Assembly (NCBI GenBank): GCA_021773555.1
Contig: JAJFKA010000092.1
Location: 27,315 to 91,314, forward strand
Length of the DNA stretch: 64,000 nucleotides
Direction: 5' to 3'
Source: Gammaproteobacteria bacterium
Lineage (GTDB): Bacteria > Pseudomonadota > Gammaproteobacteria > Pseudomonadales > Azotimanducaceae
Shown here: in pieces, positions 44,323 to 53,606 of the stretch
Layout: each line of letters opens with the position of its first letter
Numbering within the stretch: position 1 is the first letter of the stretch
Notes under the pieces: model-generated
What the model saw: only the letters and a program-made list of their open reading frames with translations
The model's database searches: none
What the model was told of the DNA's origin: nothing
Translations under genes and position numbers: made by a program

Positions 44323-45147
44323 CTATTTAGCCTTGGGTCGTGGTGTGCCGGGATAGAAAAGTCGTTTCAGTACCTCCAGGAACACCAGGTAGAGGAACTG
44401 CGAATTGGTCAGCAAATATCGTTTCCACAATCTGCGAGGCTCCTGCACCAGACGATACAACCACTCAAGGGCTAGAACGCGCACGAGTCTGGGAGCATAT
44501 TTTGCTTCGCCCGCCATGATATCAAACATTCCCCCGACTCCAATGTATACAGCCGCCTGCATGTCGTCGCAATGTTCACGAATAAATTGCTCCTTCTGAG
44601 GGGTGCTCATACCGACCAGGACCACATCGACCTGTTTTTGCGCGATGTCCATGAGCAACTCCGGCGGTGGATTGAGGGGATCAAAATAGCCGTGGTGTGA
44701 ACCAACGACCTGGATGCCGGGGTAATCCGTCTCGAGTACTTCCACGTTCTTTTGCACGACGTGAGGTCTCGCCCCGACCAGGTAAAGTCGATACTTGTTC
44801 CGGTCGGCCTGGTCGAGCAGAGGATGGTAGAACACCGACGGACTCAAGGTAGCCTTGATGGGTAATCCCAGCAATTTCATGGCGTAGTAAATCGCATATC
44901 CATCGACCGTTAGTGTCGTGCAGGTTCGATACGCCTCTTTCAGGTAGGCGTCTTTTCGTGACCAGATTAACAACGCAACATTTGGCGTGAAAATCAAATT
45001 CCTGGTCCGATGCTTGACTGACGATTCAATTTCGGTCAGTAGTTCCGACATCGAAAGGTTATCGAAGGGCAGACCGAGGAACTCGATCTTCCTGGATGTT
45101 GAATTTTTTTCCACCAAGGTTGCTTCCGTTGAGCCGGTTTGCGGCAT
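44323..45147 (-). CDS. WecG/TagA/CpsF family glycosyltransferase (GT26)
   Basis: A 274-residue enzyme if it starts at ATG 45147; a TTG start 27 codons upstream would give 301 residues, but that extension looks unrelated to the family. Conserved positions include FTPNVALLIWSRKDAYL, LTVDGYAIYYAM and VGMSTPQKEQFIREHCD, where TPQKEQ corresponds to the usual nucleotide-sugar binding motif. GT26 enzymes transfer ManNAcA, ManNAc or glucose to lipid-linked acceptors and are common in exopolysaccharide loci. It is the first gene of the minus-strand operon and is divergent from the CapE-like gene. Confidence 0.9.
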   Translation of the reverse strand: MPQTGSTEATLVEKNSTSRKIEFLGLPFDNLSMSELLTEIESSVKHRTRNLIFTPNVALLIWSRKDAYLKEAYRTCTTLTVDGYAIYYAMKLLGLPIKATLSPSVFYHPLLDQADRNKYRLYLVGARPHVVQKNVEVLETDYPGIQVVGSHHGYFDPLNPPPELLMDIAQKQVDVVLVGMSTPQKEQFIREHCDDMQAAVYIGVGGMFDIMAGEAKYAPRLVRVLALEWLYRLVQEPRRLWKRYLLTNSQFLYLVFLEVLKRLFYPGTPRPKAK

Positions 45148-45560
45148 GAATACCCGTTGATACGCAGATCTGGATTCTACTGTATCGGCAGCTTTTTTTC
45201 CCGACTGAAGAAACCAAAATGCTGCCAATGGGAAGACGGGTTCGTGGGAACTGGTCTATCTGGTCTAATCTTGATGTGTGGATCAGGTGTTAATTGGTGC
45301 CTCAAGACTCATATTCAATGTGGATGGCAGATTACCGGATGATCGGTTGCCTTAAGACGGGCCTGTTCCGGTCAGAAGCGCCTCACACCACTGCCCTGAC
45401 CGCACCGATGCGGCGGATTGTGACGGATGTCCAAAAAATCTGGTCACGATCTAGTGCGCCTGATCTGCCAATGAGCTAACATTCGGACTCTATTTCGGGA
45501 GCCGGTTACAAGCGGCTGGACCGGGTAGTGAATGTATCTATCTATCAGTTAGGGCTTCAC
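45148..45560. other. 413-base divergent intergenic region between the GT26 and capE-like genes
   Basis: No gene is supported. The region should hold two divergent promoters, but I could not identify convincing -35/-10 pairs. A short sequence whose reverse complement looks like a tRNA D-arm (45459-45480) lacks the other tRNA arms and is not called as a gene. Confidence 0.5.
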
Positions 45561-46601
45561 ATGTTTAAAGACAAAACTATTCTGATTACCGGTGGGACTG
45601 GTTCGTTCGGCAATGCCGTGCTGAACAGGTTTCTCGATACGGATATCAAGGAAATCCGGATCTTTAGCCGGGATGAAAAAAAACAGGAAGATATGCGAAT
45701 CAGGTTGAACAATTCAAAAGTCAACTTTTACCTTGGTGATGTACGGTCTTCCGACAGTCTGAACGCCGCCATGTCGCGGGTTGACTACATTTTCCATGCC
45801 GCAGCGCTGAAACAAGTCCCCTCCTGCGAATTTTATCCAATGGAGGCCGTGCAGACCAATATCCTCGGCGCAGAGAATGTGTTGAATGCCGCACTGACCC
45901 ATGATGTTAAGAAAGTGATTTTCCTGAGCACTGACAAGGCGGTTTACCCGATTAATGCCATGGGTATCAGCAAGGCGATGATGGAAAAGTTAATGGTTGC
46001 GAAATCTCGCCTGTCGACGTCAAAGAAAACTGTTTTTTGTGGAACCCGATACGGTAACGTTATGGCATCCCGGGGTTCTGTTATTCCGCTCTTCATCCAG
46101 CAGATGAAAGAGGGCAAGCCACTGACAGTGACTGATCCTAATATGACGCGTTTTATGATGTCTCTTGATGATGCGGTGGACCTGGTGTTGTATGCCTATG
46201 AGCATGGTGATCAGGGGGATCGGTTCGTGCAGAAGGCACCGGCCACTACAATCGAAATCCTGGCGCGGGCGTTGATTAAACTGTTTGAAGCAAAAAGCAA
46301 GGTCAATGTGATCGGTACCCGCCATGGTGAAAAGCTGTATGAAACCCTCCTGACACGGGAAGAAAAAGCCGTGGCTTTTGATTCCGGCGACTACTTTCGT
46401 GTACCTGCTGACAATCGTGACCTTAACTACGCCAAATATTTTGCGGAGGGACAGAACGAAATCAGTGATGCCCAGGATTATAACTCCGACAATACCCGTC
46501 GCCTCGACGAAGCGGAGACGATAGATCTGCTGATGTCCCTCGAGTATGTCCAGCAGGAGTTGAAGGAATTTCAGGGGTCTGCGAGACCACCGGCTAACTA
46601 A
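45561..46601 (+). CDS. capE: UDP-GlcNAc 4,6-dehydratase (5-epimerising), CapE-like
   Basis: A 346-residue short-chain dehydrogenase; ATG 45561 gives MFKDKTILITGGTGSFG and is preferred over an earlier in-frame ATG. The NAD-binding motif GGTGSFG, the segment FHAAALKQVPSCEFYPMEA and STDKAVYPINAMGISKAMMEK are present. As in CapE/WbjB, the usual Tyr of YxxxK is replaced by Met (M in NAMGISK). It should convert UDP-GlcNAc to UDP-2-acetamido-2,6-dideoxy-beta-L-arabino-hexulose. This is the first step to UDP-L-FucNAc; the next two genes supply the remaining steps in the expected order. Confidence 0.92.
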   Translation: MFKDKTILITGGTGSFGNAVLNRFLDTDIKEIRIFSRDEKKQEDMRIRLNNSKVNFYLGDVRSSDSLNAAMSRVDYIFHAAALKQVPSCEFYPMEAVQTNILGAENVLNAALTHDVKKVIFLSTDKAVYPINAMGISKAMMEKLMVAKSRLSTSKKTVFCGTRYGNVMASRGSVIPLFIQQMKEGKPLTVTDPNMTRFMMSLDDAVDLVLYAYEHGDQGDRFVQKAPATTIEILARALIKLFEAKSKVNVIGTRHGEKLYETLLTREEKAVAFDSGDYFRVPADNRDLNYAKYFAEGQNEISDAQDYNSDNTRRLDEAETIDLLMSLEYVQQELKEFQGSARPPAN

Positions 46602-46611
46602 TGAACAGACT

Positions 46612-47754
46612 ATGGCTGAAATGAACAAGATCAAGGTTGGGATTACCGGGCAGGACGGCTTCATGGGAGCACATCTGCGCAATTTTTTCGAACAACGTAA
46701 CGAAGAAATTGAGTTCCAGCCGTTTGAGCGTTCCTGGTTTCGGGAACCCGAAAAATTAATTGCTTTTACACAAAGCTGTGACGCAATTGTGCATCTCGCT
46801 GGTGTAAATCGGCACGCTGATCCGGACACAATTTTCCAGACCAATGTGGAACTTGCACAATCCCTGATGAAAGCAGTCGATCAGGGTGGTAGTTCACCCC
46901 ATATTGTCTTTTCATCGTCAACTCAGGAAGAGCGGGGCACGATATACGGCGAATCGAAAAAGGAGGCCAGGCGCCTGTTTGAGGCCTGGGCAGGAAAGGG
47001 AAAACATAAGTTCACAGGTCTCGTCATCCCAAATGTATTCGGACCTTTTGGTCGTCCTGGATACAATTCTGTGATCGCTACTTTTTGCCATGCGTTGACT
47101 CACGGTGAGGCGCCACACATCGATGTTGACGCGCCAATGAAGCTCATCCATGTGAACTCGCTTAACCAGATTATCTATGACACGATCACAAACCCGGTAC
47201 CACCGGTCAGTATTGAACTTAGCCACGACGCGGAACGATCAGTCAGTGAAGTGCTGCAAATGCTGGAGTCCTATAAGGCGGAATACCTGGACAACAATAT
47301 AATTCCCGAGTTACCTGACAACTTTGCGGTTGACCTTTTTAATACCTTCCGTAGTTATATCGATGAGAATCACTATCCAGTAGCGCTTGAGCTCAATGCC
47401 GACAACCGCGGACATCTGATCGAGGCGATTAAGACACGCTGTATGGGCCAGGTATTCTATTCGAGTACCAATCCCGGTATCACCCGGGGAAATCATTATC
47501 ATACGAGAAAAATTGAACGATTTTGTGTCGTCAACGGTGATGCAATTATTCAGCTACGGCGACTCGGTACAGACGAAGTGATTGAATACGAAGTCAGTGG
47601 TGAGACGCCGGTGACGATTGACATGCCCGTGTTCTACACTCACAACATCACCAATTGTGGCGACACCACATTGCTCACTTTATTCTGGTCTAATGAGTTT
47701 TTCGACCCCGAAGATTCCGACACTTACTTTCAATTAGTAGTGCCGCCTTCCTGA
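46612..47754 (+). CDS. capF: CapF-like NAD-dependent epimerase/reductase with cupin domain
   Basis: A 380-residue two-domain enzyme. The N-terminal SDR domain (1 to about 250) begins with KVGITGQDGFMGAHL and contains FSSSTQEERGTIYGESKKEA, with the YxxxK motif in YGESK. The C-terminal cupin domain (about 250-375) has GNHYHTRKIERFCVVNG, with the two metal-binding histidines. This arrangement is that of CapF, which epimerises C3 in the cupin and reduces C4 in the SDR domain to give UDP-6-deoxy-L-talosamine (acetylated). It follows CapE by 10 bases. Confidence 0.92.
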   Translation: MAEMNKIKVGITGQDGFMGAHLRNFFEQRNEEIEFQPFERSWFREPEKLIAFTQSCDAIVHLAGVNRHADPDTIFQTNVELAQSLMKAVDQGGSSPHIVFSSSTQEERGTIYGESKKEARRLFEAWAGKGKHKFTGLVIPNVFGPFGRPGYNSVIATFCHALTHGEAPHIDVDAPMKLIHVNSLNQIIYDTITNPVPPVSIELSHDAERSVSEVLQMLESYKAEYLDNNIIPELPDNFAVDLFNTFRSYIDENHYPVALELNADNRGHLIEAIKTRCMGQVFYSSTNPGITRGNHYHTRKIERFCVVNGDAIIQLRRLGTDEVIEYEVSGETPVTIDMPVFYTHNITNCGDTTLLTLFWSNEFFDPEDSDTYFQLVVPPS

Positions 47755-47811
47755 GTCGTTTCCGCGTTATTCATTCAAGAGTAGTTGGTCCAACAAAAGC
47801 TGGTTTAATAA

Positions 47812-48948
47812 ATGAACAAGAGCAGATTAAAAGTTGTCACGATTCTGGGTACGCGCCCGGAGATAATCCGGTTGTCTGCGACGATCAAGCTATTGGACCG
47901 CTACGTTGACCATCGTGTGGTGCACACTGGTCAAAACTATGACTATGAGCTAAACGAAGTATTTTTCAAGGACCTGGGGCTTCGTGAACCAGATTTCTAT
48001 CTCAATGTTGACACTAGTTCTCTGGGAAGAACCTACGGAGATATCCTGGCGAAATCCGAGGAAGTTCTTCGGGCCGAGGTGCCCGATGCAGTGCTGGTGC
48101 TGGGTGATACCAACAGCAGCTTTGGCGCGATTATGGCCAAGCGGATGCATATTCCCGTATTCCACATGGAGGCGGGAAACCGCTCCTTTGACTGGAACGT
48201 CCCGGAGGAAATGAATCGCCGGATTATTGACCACATTGCTGACTTCAATCTGGCCTATACCGAGAACGCCCGCGATCATTTATTGCGCGAGGGTCTGCCT
48301 AACAGGCGAGTCTATGTGACCGGGTCTCCCCTGGGTGAAGTGCTGAACGATCATAAGGCGAATATTGCTCTGTCAACGGTCCTTTCCGAGCTTGGTCTTG
48401 AGAAGGACAGATTTTTTCTGGTATCTACGCATCGTCAGGAAAATGTTGATAACCATTTGCACTTGAAGGAGATCATGAGGTTGCTCAACGGTTTGGCTGA
48501 AGAATACGATCTGCCAGTGATCGTATCGACGCATCCAAGGACCAGGAACAGACTGGAGGCAATCAAAGACATTGAGATGGATGAACGGGTTCGTTTCCTC
48601 AAGCCGTTCGGATTTTACGATTACATCTTCCTGCAGATGAACGCCAGGTGCACCTTGTCCGATAGCGGCACAATCAGTGAGGAGTCTGCCATGCTGGATT
48701 TTCCGGCGATTTCTCTGCGCAACTCTATGGAACGCCCCGAAGCGCAGGATACCGGCAGCATCATCCTGACAGGCCTCGAAACTGACATTGTTCTAAATGC
48801 GGTTGCACTGGCGGTAGAGGAAAAGGACGCGAATCCGTATCGCGAAATCCCGCGAGATTATCAGGTGATGAACACGTCCTGGCGCGTATTGAAGCTAATC
48901 CTGGGCAACGCGAGGCTCAGCAACCGCTGGCATGGGATTGATCAATAG
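47812..48948 (+). CDS. capG: UDP-N-acetylglucosamine 2-epimerase family enzyme (CapG/WecB-like)
   Basis: A 378-residue non-hydrolysing epimerase of the WecB family. Motifs include VTILGTRPEIIRL, VHTGQNYDYELN, HMEAGNRSFDWNVPEE, STHRQENVDNH and LSDSGTISEESA. In the context of CapE and CapF, this is expected to act as CapG, converting UDP-N-acetyl-L-talosamine analogue at C2 to UDP-N-acetyl-L-fucosamine; the sequence alone would also allow plain UDP-GlcNAc/ManNAc epimerase. The gap to CapF is 57 bases. It ends the forward group and is convergent with a glycosyltransferase gene. Confidence 0.9.
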   Translation: MNKSRLKVVTILGTRPEIIRLSATIKLLDRYVDHRVVHTGQNYDYELNEVFFKDLGLREPDFYLNVDTSSLGRTYGDILAKSEEVLRAEVPDAVLVLGDTNSSFGAIMAKRMHIPVFHMEAGNRSFDWNVPEEMNRRIIDHIADFNLAYTENARDHLLREGLPNRRVYVTGSPLGEVLNDHKANIALSTVLSELGLEKDRFFLVSTHRQENVDNHLHLKEIMRLLNGLAEEYDLPVIVSTHPRTRNRLEAIKDIEMDERVRFLKPFGFYDYIFLQMNARCTLSDSGTISEESAMLDFPAISLRNSMERPEAQDTGSIILTGLETDIVLNAVALAVEEKDANPYREIPRDYQVMNTSWRVLKLILGNARLSNRWHGIDQ

Positions 48949-48963
48949 TTTTCGAGTGAGTGG

Positions 48964-50118
48964 TCACCCGGCAATGATGGATTTGTAGACAGCGATGGTT
49001 TTTGCGGAAACGGCATCAGGGTGAAAACGGCTGTAAGCTGTCTTCTTTGCCGCTTCGCCAAACTCTTTTCGTTTTGTTGCATTTGAGACTAATTGGTTCA
49101 CAGCCTCTGCGGTGGCGTCTTCATCTTCCGGATCGACCAGTAATCCGGAAACCCTATCTTCTACCATAAACGGCATGCCGCATCGATTCGAGCAAACAAC
49201 GGGAACCCCCACCGCCATAGCTTCAGCGATCACCATGGGTGCGACTTCCTGGAATGACGTGAGAATGAACAGTGAAGCCTGACCAAGCTCTGTCTTGATC
49301 TCCCGCTGGTCAAGATTCCCGAGCAGGGTCACACGTTTGTCCAGCCCCTCAGATGCGATCAATTCGTTGACCTGATTGACGTACTCCATGTCCCTGGTTT
49401 TGTCTCCCGCAATCCGCAATTCGATTTCTGAGTCGTTGTATTTTTTCACATAGGCCGCGAACATGCGTATCAGCCCGTAGGTATTCTTGCGACTGGAGAC
49501 CCAGCCTGCAGAAAACAGGATTGGGCGTGTCTCATGTCGCGGCGTTTCGAAGTATGAAGCGCTGATTGCATTGTCGATGGGACTGAATTGTGCGCTCGTC
49601 CGATCCTTAAGATGTTCCTCGATGAACGGTGAAATGGAAATAATGTTTTTAAACCTGGAGTACCCCCTTGATTCCACGAAATGCCAGATGGGCACTCTAA
49701 TGGACTTCAGACGGCCAATCTTGCCGCTCTCAACGGGAATCATCAGAGTGTCCGGACCGTGGTCTGTGTACACAAGGGGTACCTTAAGGTCTGCCATTCC
49801 GAATGCATAAGATTCGTGGAAATGTGCGATATCCGGTTTCAGGCTTTCGATATAGCGGCAGATACTTCGCCGCCCTGGACCGATCAGTATATCCAGGGCC
49901 TGGTAAGGAAAAGTTTTCGGTAAACGATGCACTTCGATGCGGTCCATTGTGGATCGCTGCACCTCCGTTATGCCGTCCTCCAGGGTGATCAGATGCAATT
50001 CAATTTCAGGTATTTTAGCTAACGCCACCGCCAGGTTAACGGTAGCGCTTTCCACGCCGCCGCGTGGGTGCTGCACGTCCTGCGGGAACCGGCTGAACAT
50101 TGCGATCTTGAGGGTCAT
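48964..50118 (-). CDS. Glycosyltransferase family 4
   Basis: A 384-residue GT-B transferase. The N-terminal part begins KIAMFSRFPQDVQHPRGGVESATVNLAVAL, the usual acceptor domain start with the GG loop. The C-terminal domain has LFSAGWVSSRKNTYGL and the EX7E motif in SFQEVAPMVIAEAMAVG. No membrane segment is seen. It may be the FucNAc transferase, because it sits next to the CapEFG group, but this is only a position argument. It stands alone on the minus strand and is divergent from the acyltransferase at 50.4 kb. Confidence 0.9.
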   Translation of the reverse strand: MTLKIAMFSRFPQDVQHPRGGVESATVNLAVALAKIPEIELHLITLEDGITEVQRSTMDRIEVHRLPKTFPYQALDILIGPGRRSICRYIESLKPDIAHFHESYAFGMADLKVPLVYTDHGPDTLMIPVESGKIGRLKSIRVPIWHFVESRGYSRFKNIISISPFIEEHLKDRTSAQFSPIDNAISASYFETPRHETRPILFSAGWVSSRKNTYGLIRMFAAYVKKYNDSEIELRIAGDKTRDMEYVNQVNELIASEGLDKRVTLLGNLDQREIKTELGQASLFILTSFQEVAPMVIAEAMAVGVPVVCSNRCGMPFMVEDRVSGLLVDPEDEDATAEAVNQLVSNATKRKEFGEAAKKTAYSRFHPDAVSAKTIAVYKSIIAG

Positions 50119-50395
50119 TTATTGAATTCCGTGTCGAGTGGCAGTGGCTCTGGATGTGTAAAACGCGTCTACAAACACAAGCAATGTAGTTTAGCATCGT
50201 TTGTAGTGGCTTGTGAGAAATCCAGGCTACCGAAAACATGTGGGACTAACGAAATATGATCACCACCACATATCGTAATAAGCAGATAATTATGCAACAC
50301 TAAATCGCTTGTGAAAGATGTGTTGCGCCCAGCAGTAGAGATATATCGCCGTTCGGATTCCCGCTGGAACTCAATGCCAGGAATGTTACTAAATA

Positions 50396-51442
50396 ATGCT
50401 GTTATCAAAACTATTCACGATTCCACAGGCTCCGAACCAGGGCAGGTTGCTCGAACTCGATGCACTGCGCGGATTCGCTGCTTTGACGGTGGTACTCTAC
50501 CATTACGGAACTCGTTACGATCATCTATACGGCCACACCAGCGATCTCATTGTGTCGGTGCCGCTGGGTAACTATGGTGTTCACCTGTTCTTCGTAATTA
50601 GTGGTTTCGTTATCTACATGACCCTTGAACGAACGAAACACGGGATGGATTTTGTCGTTTCAAGATTCTCCAGACTGTTCCCCGCATACTGGACTGCGCT
50701 GTTAATCACCTTCACCGCCCTGGTGCTGTTTCCGCTGCGTGGTCGCGAGGTTGATCTGGCACAACTGTTTGTTAATCTTTCGATGCTGCAAAGCTGGTTG
50801 GGAGTGCGCCATGTGGACGGTGTCTATTGGTCGCTGATGGTAGAACTGTCGTTTTATGGTCTGATGATGGGTTTGTACCTGATCCGTCAGTTACATCGAT
50901 TCGAGTTGTTCGCTTTCATCTGGCTTACAAGCGCTATCTTCCTGCGCGTTGAAGACCCTTACGAAACGGTAGCGCTATTTAATTTTGCAAAACTTGCACT
51001 CATTCCGGTATTTGCGCACTTGTTCGTTGCGGGAGTGATGTTCTACAAGATCAGGGAAAACAAAGCTAACTGGATTCAATACGCAATGCTGGGCTATTGT
51101 CTGCTGTGCCAATATCTCATGGGTAGCACGGTTGCGTTTCTGATTGTACTTGCTATTTTCGCCACATTTATGCTGCTGGTTTTCGGATTGCTCAGCTTCA
51201 TTGCGCAAAAACCGCTTATTTATCTTGGTACAATCTCATACAGCCTGTACCTGATCCACCAGAATATTGGCTACATGATAATGAAATGGGTCTACTCGCT
51301 CGTGGACTCCACTTACCTCGCAATTTTAGTGGCACTTTGCTGCTCATTGCTAATAGCCAGCGTTATTAATTTTACGATCGAGAAGCCTTCTCTGGGCTGG
51401 ATTCGAGCACTTTACCGCAGGACGCGGATTGGACAAGGCTGA
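50396..51442 (+). CDS. Acyltransferase family 3 (OafA/YrhL-like), membrane-bound
   Basis: A 348-residue integral membrane acyltransferase with about ten hydrophobic segments. The family start is clear: RLLELDALRGFAALTVVLYHYGTRYD (about 16-41), followed by GVHLFFVISGFVIYMTL. Proteins of this family move acetyl, succinyl or other acyl groups from the cytoplasm onto sugars at the outer face of the membrane. It probably O-acetylates the polysaccharide. The end overlaps the next gene by 14 bases, and four genes run in one direction to 54.66 kb. About 277 bases upstream are gene-free. Confidence 0.9.
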   Translation: MLLSKLFTIPQAPNQGRLLELDALRGFAALTVVLYHYGTRYDHLYGHTSDLIVSVPLGNYGVHLFFVISGFVIYMTLERTKHGMDFVVSRFSRLFPAYWTALLITFTALVLFPLRGREVDLAQLFVNLSMLQSWLGVRHVDGVYWSLMVELSFYGLMMGLYLIRQLHRFELFAFIWLTSAIFLRVEDPYETVALFNFAKLALIPVFAHLFVAGVMFYKIRENKANWIQYAMLGYCLLCQYLMGSTVAFLIVLAIFATFMLLVFGLLSFIAQKPLIYLGTISYSLYLIHQNIGYMIMKWVYSLVDSTYLAILVALCCSLLIASVINFTIEKPSLGWIRALYRRTRIGQG

Positions 51443-52403
51443 TCTTCAGCGCGGATTTGTCATACTGCTGTCAGGAATTTTCCTGCTGATCCTTGTTTAT
51501 GTCCTCAAAGCAGACACCATGGAATACTATCAGGATGTGATCACAACGAGAATTGAGCAGAACTTTTACGCCACTGCGATGCAGATTCCTTCCAGTTATG
51601 ACGGGCAGAGCCAACCGGTACTTTATCGTATTTCTGAAACAGCGGGACCCAGACCATTGCTGGTGAGCCTGCACCAGTGGAGTGAAGACTTCCGCGCGAA
51701 GGATGAACTACTGCGACTTTCGGTGCTAAATGACTACCATTATGTTCGACCGGATTTTCGAGGTCGAAACGATCATGTAGATGCCTGTGCCAGTGCTGCT
51801 GCGATTAGTGATATTGACGATGCCATTGCATTCATGAGCAACAATGCGGATGTGGACCGCAATAGAATTGCCATGGCAGGTGCCAGCGGAGGTGGTTTTG
51901 CCGCAGCAGTCTACCTTGCACGAGGTCAGCACCTGATCAACTTATATTCGATCTGGGTACCTGTTGTCGACCTGGAAGCGTGGTATTACACATCGCTGCA
52001 AGCTGAACAACGCTACGCAGGTGATATCCTGAAGTGTCTGGGGGTCGAGGATTTTGATGCTGGACTCGCAAGGTCCAGATCACCGTTGTACATGCCGGTC
52101 AGCGAGGACAGATTAGCCGGAACTCGCATCGACATCCTCGCCGGTGTGTATGACGGCGTTACCGGTAGCGTTCCGATCACCCACAGTGTCAGTTTCTACA
52201 ACAAACTAGTTAAACTCCGTGACCCGAATGTAACACAGGTAATCAGGCCCTTCTGGGATCAGACGGCTAAGCACCGTTACGGCATGCTCGGTGAACGCAG
52301 AATACTGGCAAAACACGTCGATCAAGGGACCTCCCTGATTTTGTTTGAGGGAAGTCATGAAATGTTTCCCGGAGTGGTCGTAGAGCAGATAGAGAATCTT
52401 TGA
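51429..52403 (+). CDS. Membrane-anchored alpha/beta hydrolase (prolyl-oligopeptidase-like)
   Basis: A 324-residue protein starting at TTG inside the end of the acyltransferase gene. A hydrophobic segment (about 9-27) should anchor it so that the enzyme faces the periplasm. The nucleophile elbow is GASGGGF with Ser153, and a histidine is present in FEGSHEMFPG near the C-terminus; an Asp such as in YDGVTGS could complete the triad. It resembles prolyl-oligopeptidase-type esterases in glycan clusters. Because it is coupled to an O-acyltransferase gene, it may remove or transfer acyl groups on the polysaccharide. The exact family name is not recognised. Confidence 0.75.
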   Translation: MDKADLQRGFVILLSGIFLLILVYVLKADTMEYYQDVITTRIEQNFYATAMQIPSSYDGQSQPVLYRISETAGPRPLLVSLHQWSEDFRAKDELLRLSVLNDYHYVRPDFRGRNDHVDACASAAAISDIDDAIAFMSNNADVDRNRIAMAGASGGGFAAAVYLARGQHLINLYSIWVPVVDLEAWYYTSLQAEQRYAGDILKCLGVEDFDAGLARSRSPLYMPVSEDRLAGTRIDILAGVYDGVTGSVPITHSVSFYNKLVKLRDPNVTQVIRPFWDQTAKHRYGMLGERRILAKHVDQGTSLILFEGSHEMFPGVVVEQIENL

Positions 52404-52493
52404 CGCACTGCACGTTGCACCAGCGGAACCAATTAGTAATTTCCCGCTTTTTGGGAGAGAATTTCAGCCCCGGCGAAACGCCACTGAGACTTG

Positions 52494-53600
52494 ATGCAGA
52501 CAGAACTGATAACTGATTGGCCAGAGTTTTCGAAGCTGGAACGAGAGTGGCCGGAGTTGCTTGGATCTTCGTTTGAAGATTCATTGTTCCTGACCTGGGA
52601 CTGGCTCTGGTCCTGGGCGCAACTCCGAGCGGACCAGGTTTCGCCTTTTGTGGTTGTAGTACGGGATGGGCAGGGCAAGCTGGTCGGTGTTGCTCCATTT
52701 TACCTTGCCAGGATGTCGCTGATATCAGTGGTAGGCTACAAAACTCTGCGAATCATTGGTGATCATGCCTCCGCCGGTGAGTACGGCAATATCATTGCCG
52801 AGCGGAGCAATGCGATAGAAATCAAATCCAGAATTCTGCAGGTTCTTTGTGAACACACGGAGCATTGGGACCTGATCTGGATGCACCACCTCAACGGTTG
52901 GGATGAAGGATTCACGAGTTTGCGCGAGGCGATGCGGACAACCAACAAGCTCGGCCATGCGACCCGGGTACACGCCTTCTCCACGTTGGATCTGGCTGAC
53001 GAGCAGCACTTTCTGCAGCGAAAACCTGCCCGGAATCTGCGTTCCAATTTGAAACGCATTGCCAATAGTCTTGCTCGCGCGGGCGAGATTGAGATCAAAC
53101 AATGCAGGCGTGTCGATGATCTACCTCGTTATCTTGAGACGTTACACCAGTTGCACCAGGCGAGGTGGCTCAGTATCGGTGAACTCGGTAGTTTTGCCCG
53201 TGATCCTGATGTTATGCGTTTTTACCTGCGTTTCGCCACGAGGGCGCTGGAGAATGGCTGGTTAAGGTTGTATCTTCTGGAATGTGACGGTGTGCCGCGC
53301 GCTTGCCAGATTGGCTACGTTTACAAATCGGTCTTTTATGTTATCCAGGAAGGCTTCGATCCGGAATTTGCGGCAGGTGTCGGCAATCATTTGCGATCAC
53401 ATGTGTTACATGAATGTATTGCGGAACAGGTCAGGGAATATGATTTCCTGGGTGGGTTCAGCGAACACAAACGTCGATGGGGAGCCGTCGAACGAACCGG
53501 CTCTGATCTCCTCGCCTGGAATGACAATTTGAAGAACTGGCTTTTTGACTATAAAAACCCCTGGCCAACCGGTCGGTTCTTAAAATCTGTGGAGCCTTGA
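52494..53600 (+). CDS. GNAT/FemAB-like (CelD/BcsL) acyltransferase
   Basis: A 368-residue protein; ATG 52494 is preceded in frame by a TTG that is unlikely to be used. It shows the pattern of CelD/BcsL-type, BioF2-like double-GNAT proteins: LFLTWDWLWSWAQLRAD near residue 32, VVVRDGQGKLVGVAPFYLARM, and a second GNAT half with LYLLECDGVPRACQIGYVYKS and YDFLGGFSEHKRRWG. Members are found in cellulose and exopolysaccharide clusters, where they are thought to acylate or aminoacylate glycan precursors; FemAB relatives use aminoacyl donors. This makes it a candidate to use an amino-acyl product of the NRPS, but that is inference. It ends 6 bases before the deacetylase-like gene. Confidence 0.85.
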   Translation: MQTELITDWPEFSKLEREWPELLGSSFEDSLFLTWDWLWSWAQLRADQVSPFVVVVRDGQGKLVGVAPFYLARMSLISVVGYKTLRIIGDHASAGEYGNIIAERSNAIEIKSRILQVLCEHTEHWDLIWMHHLNGWDEGFTSLREAMRTTNKLGHATRVHAFSTLDLADEQHFLQRKPARNLRSNLKRIANSLARAGEIEIKQCRRVDDLPRYLETLHQLHQARWLSIGELGSFARDPDVMRFYLRFATRALENGWLRLYLLECDGVPRACQIGYVYKSVFYVIQEGFDPEFAAGVGNHLRSHVLHECIAEQVREYDFLGGFSEHKRRWGAVERTGSDLLAWNDNLKNWLFDYKNPWPTGRFLKSVEP

Positions 53601-53606
53601 ACTGCG

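Noticed and set aside
45459..45480. Reverse complement reads GTTAGCTCATTGGCAGATCAG, like a tRNA D-arm
   Set aside because: No matching acceptor stem or T-arm (no GGTTCGAATCC-like sequence) is found at the right distance, so a tRNA gene is not supported; at most it is a remnant or chance.
50154..50172. GTGTAAAACGCGTC resembling the reverse complement of the PrsR box
   Set aside because: The second half does not match the other copies and no sigma-54 promoter is near.
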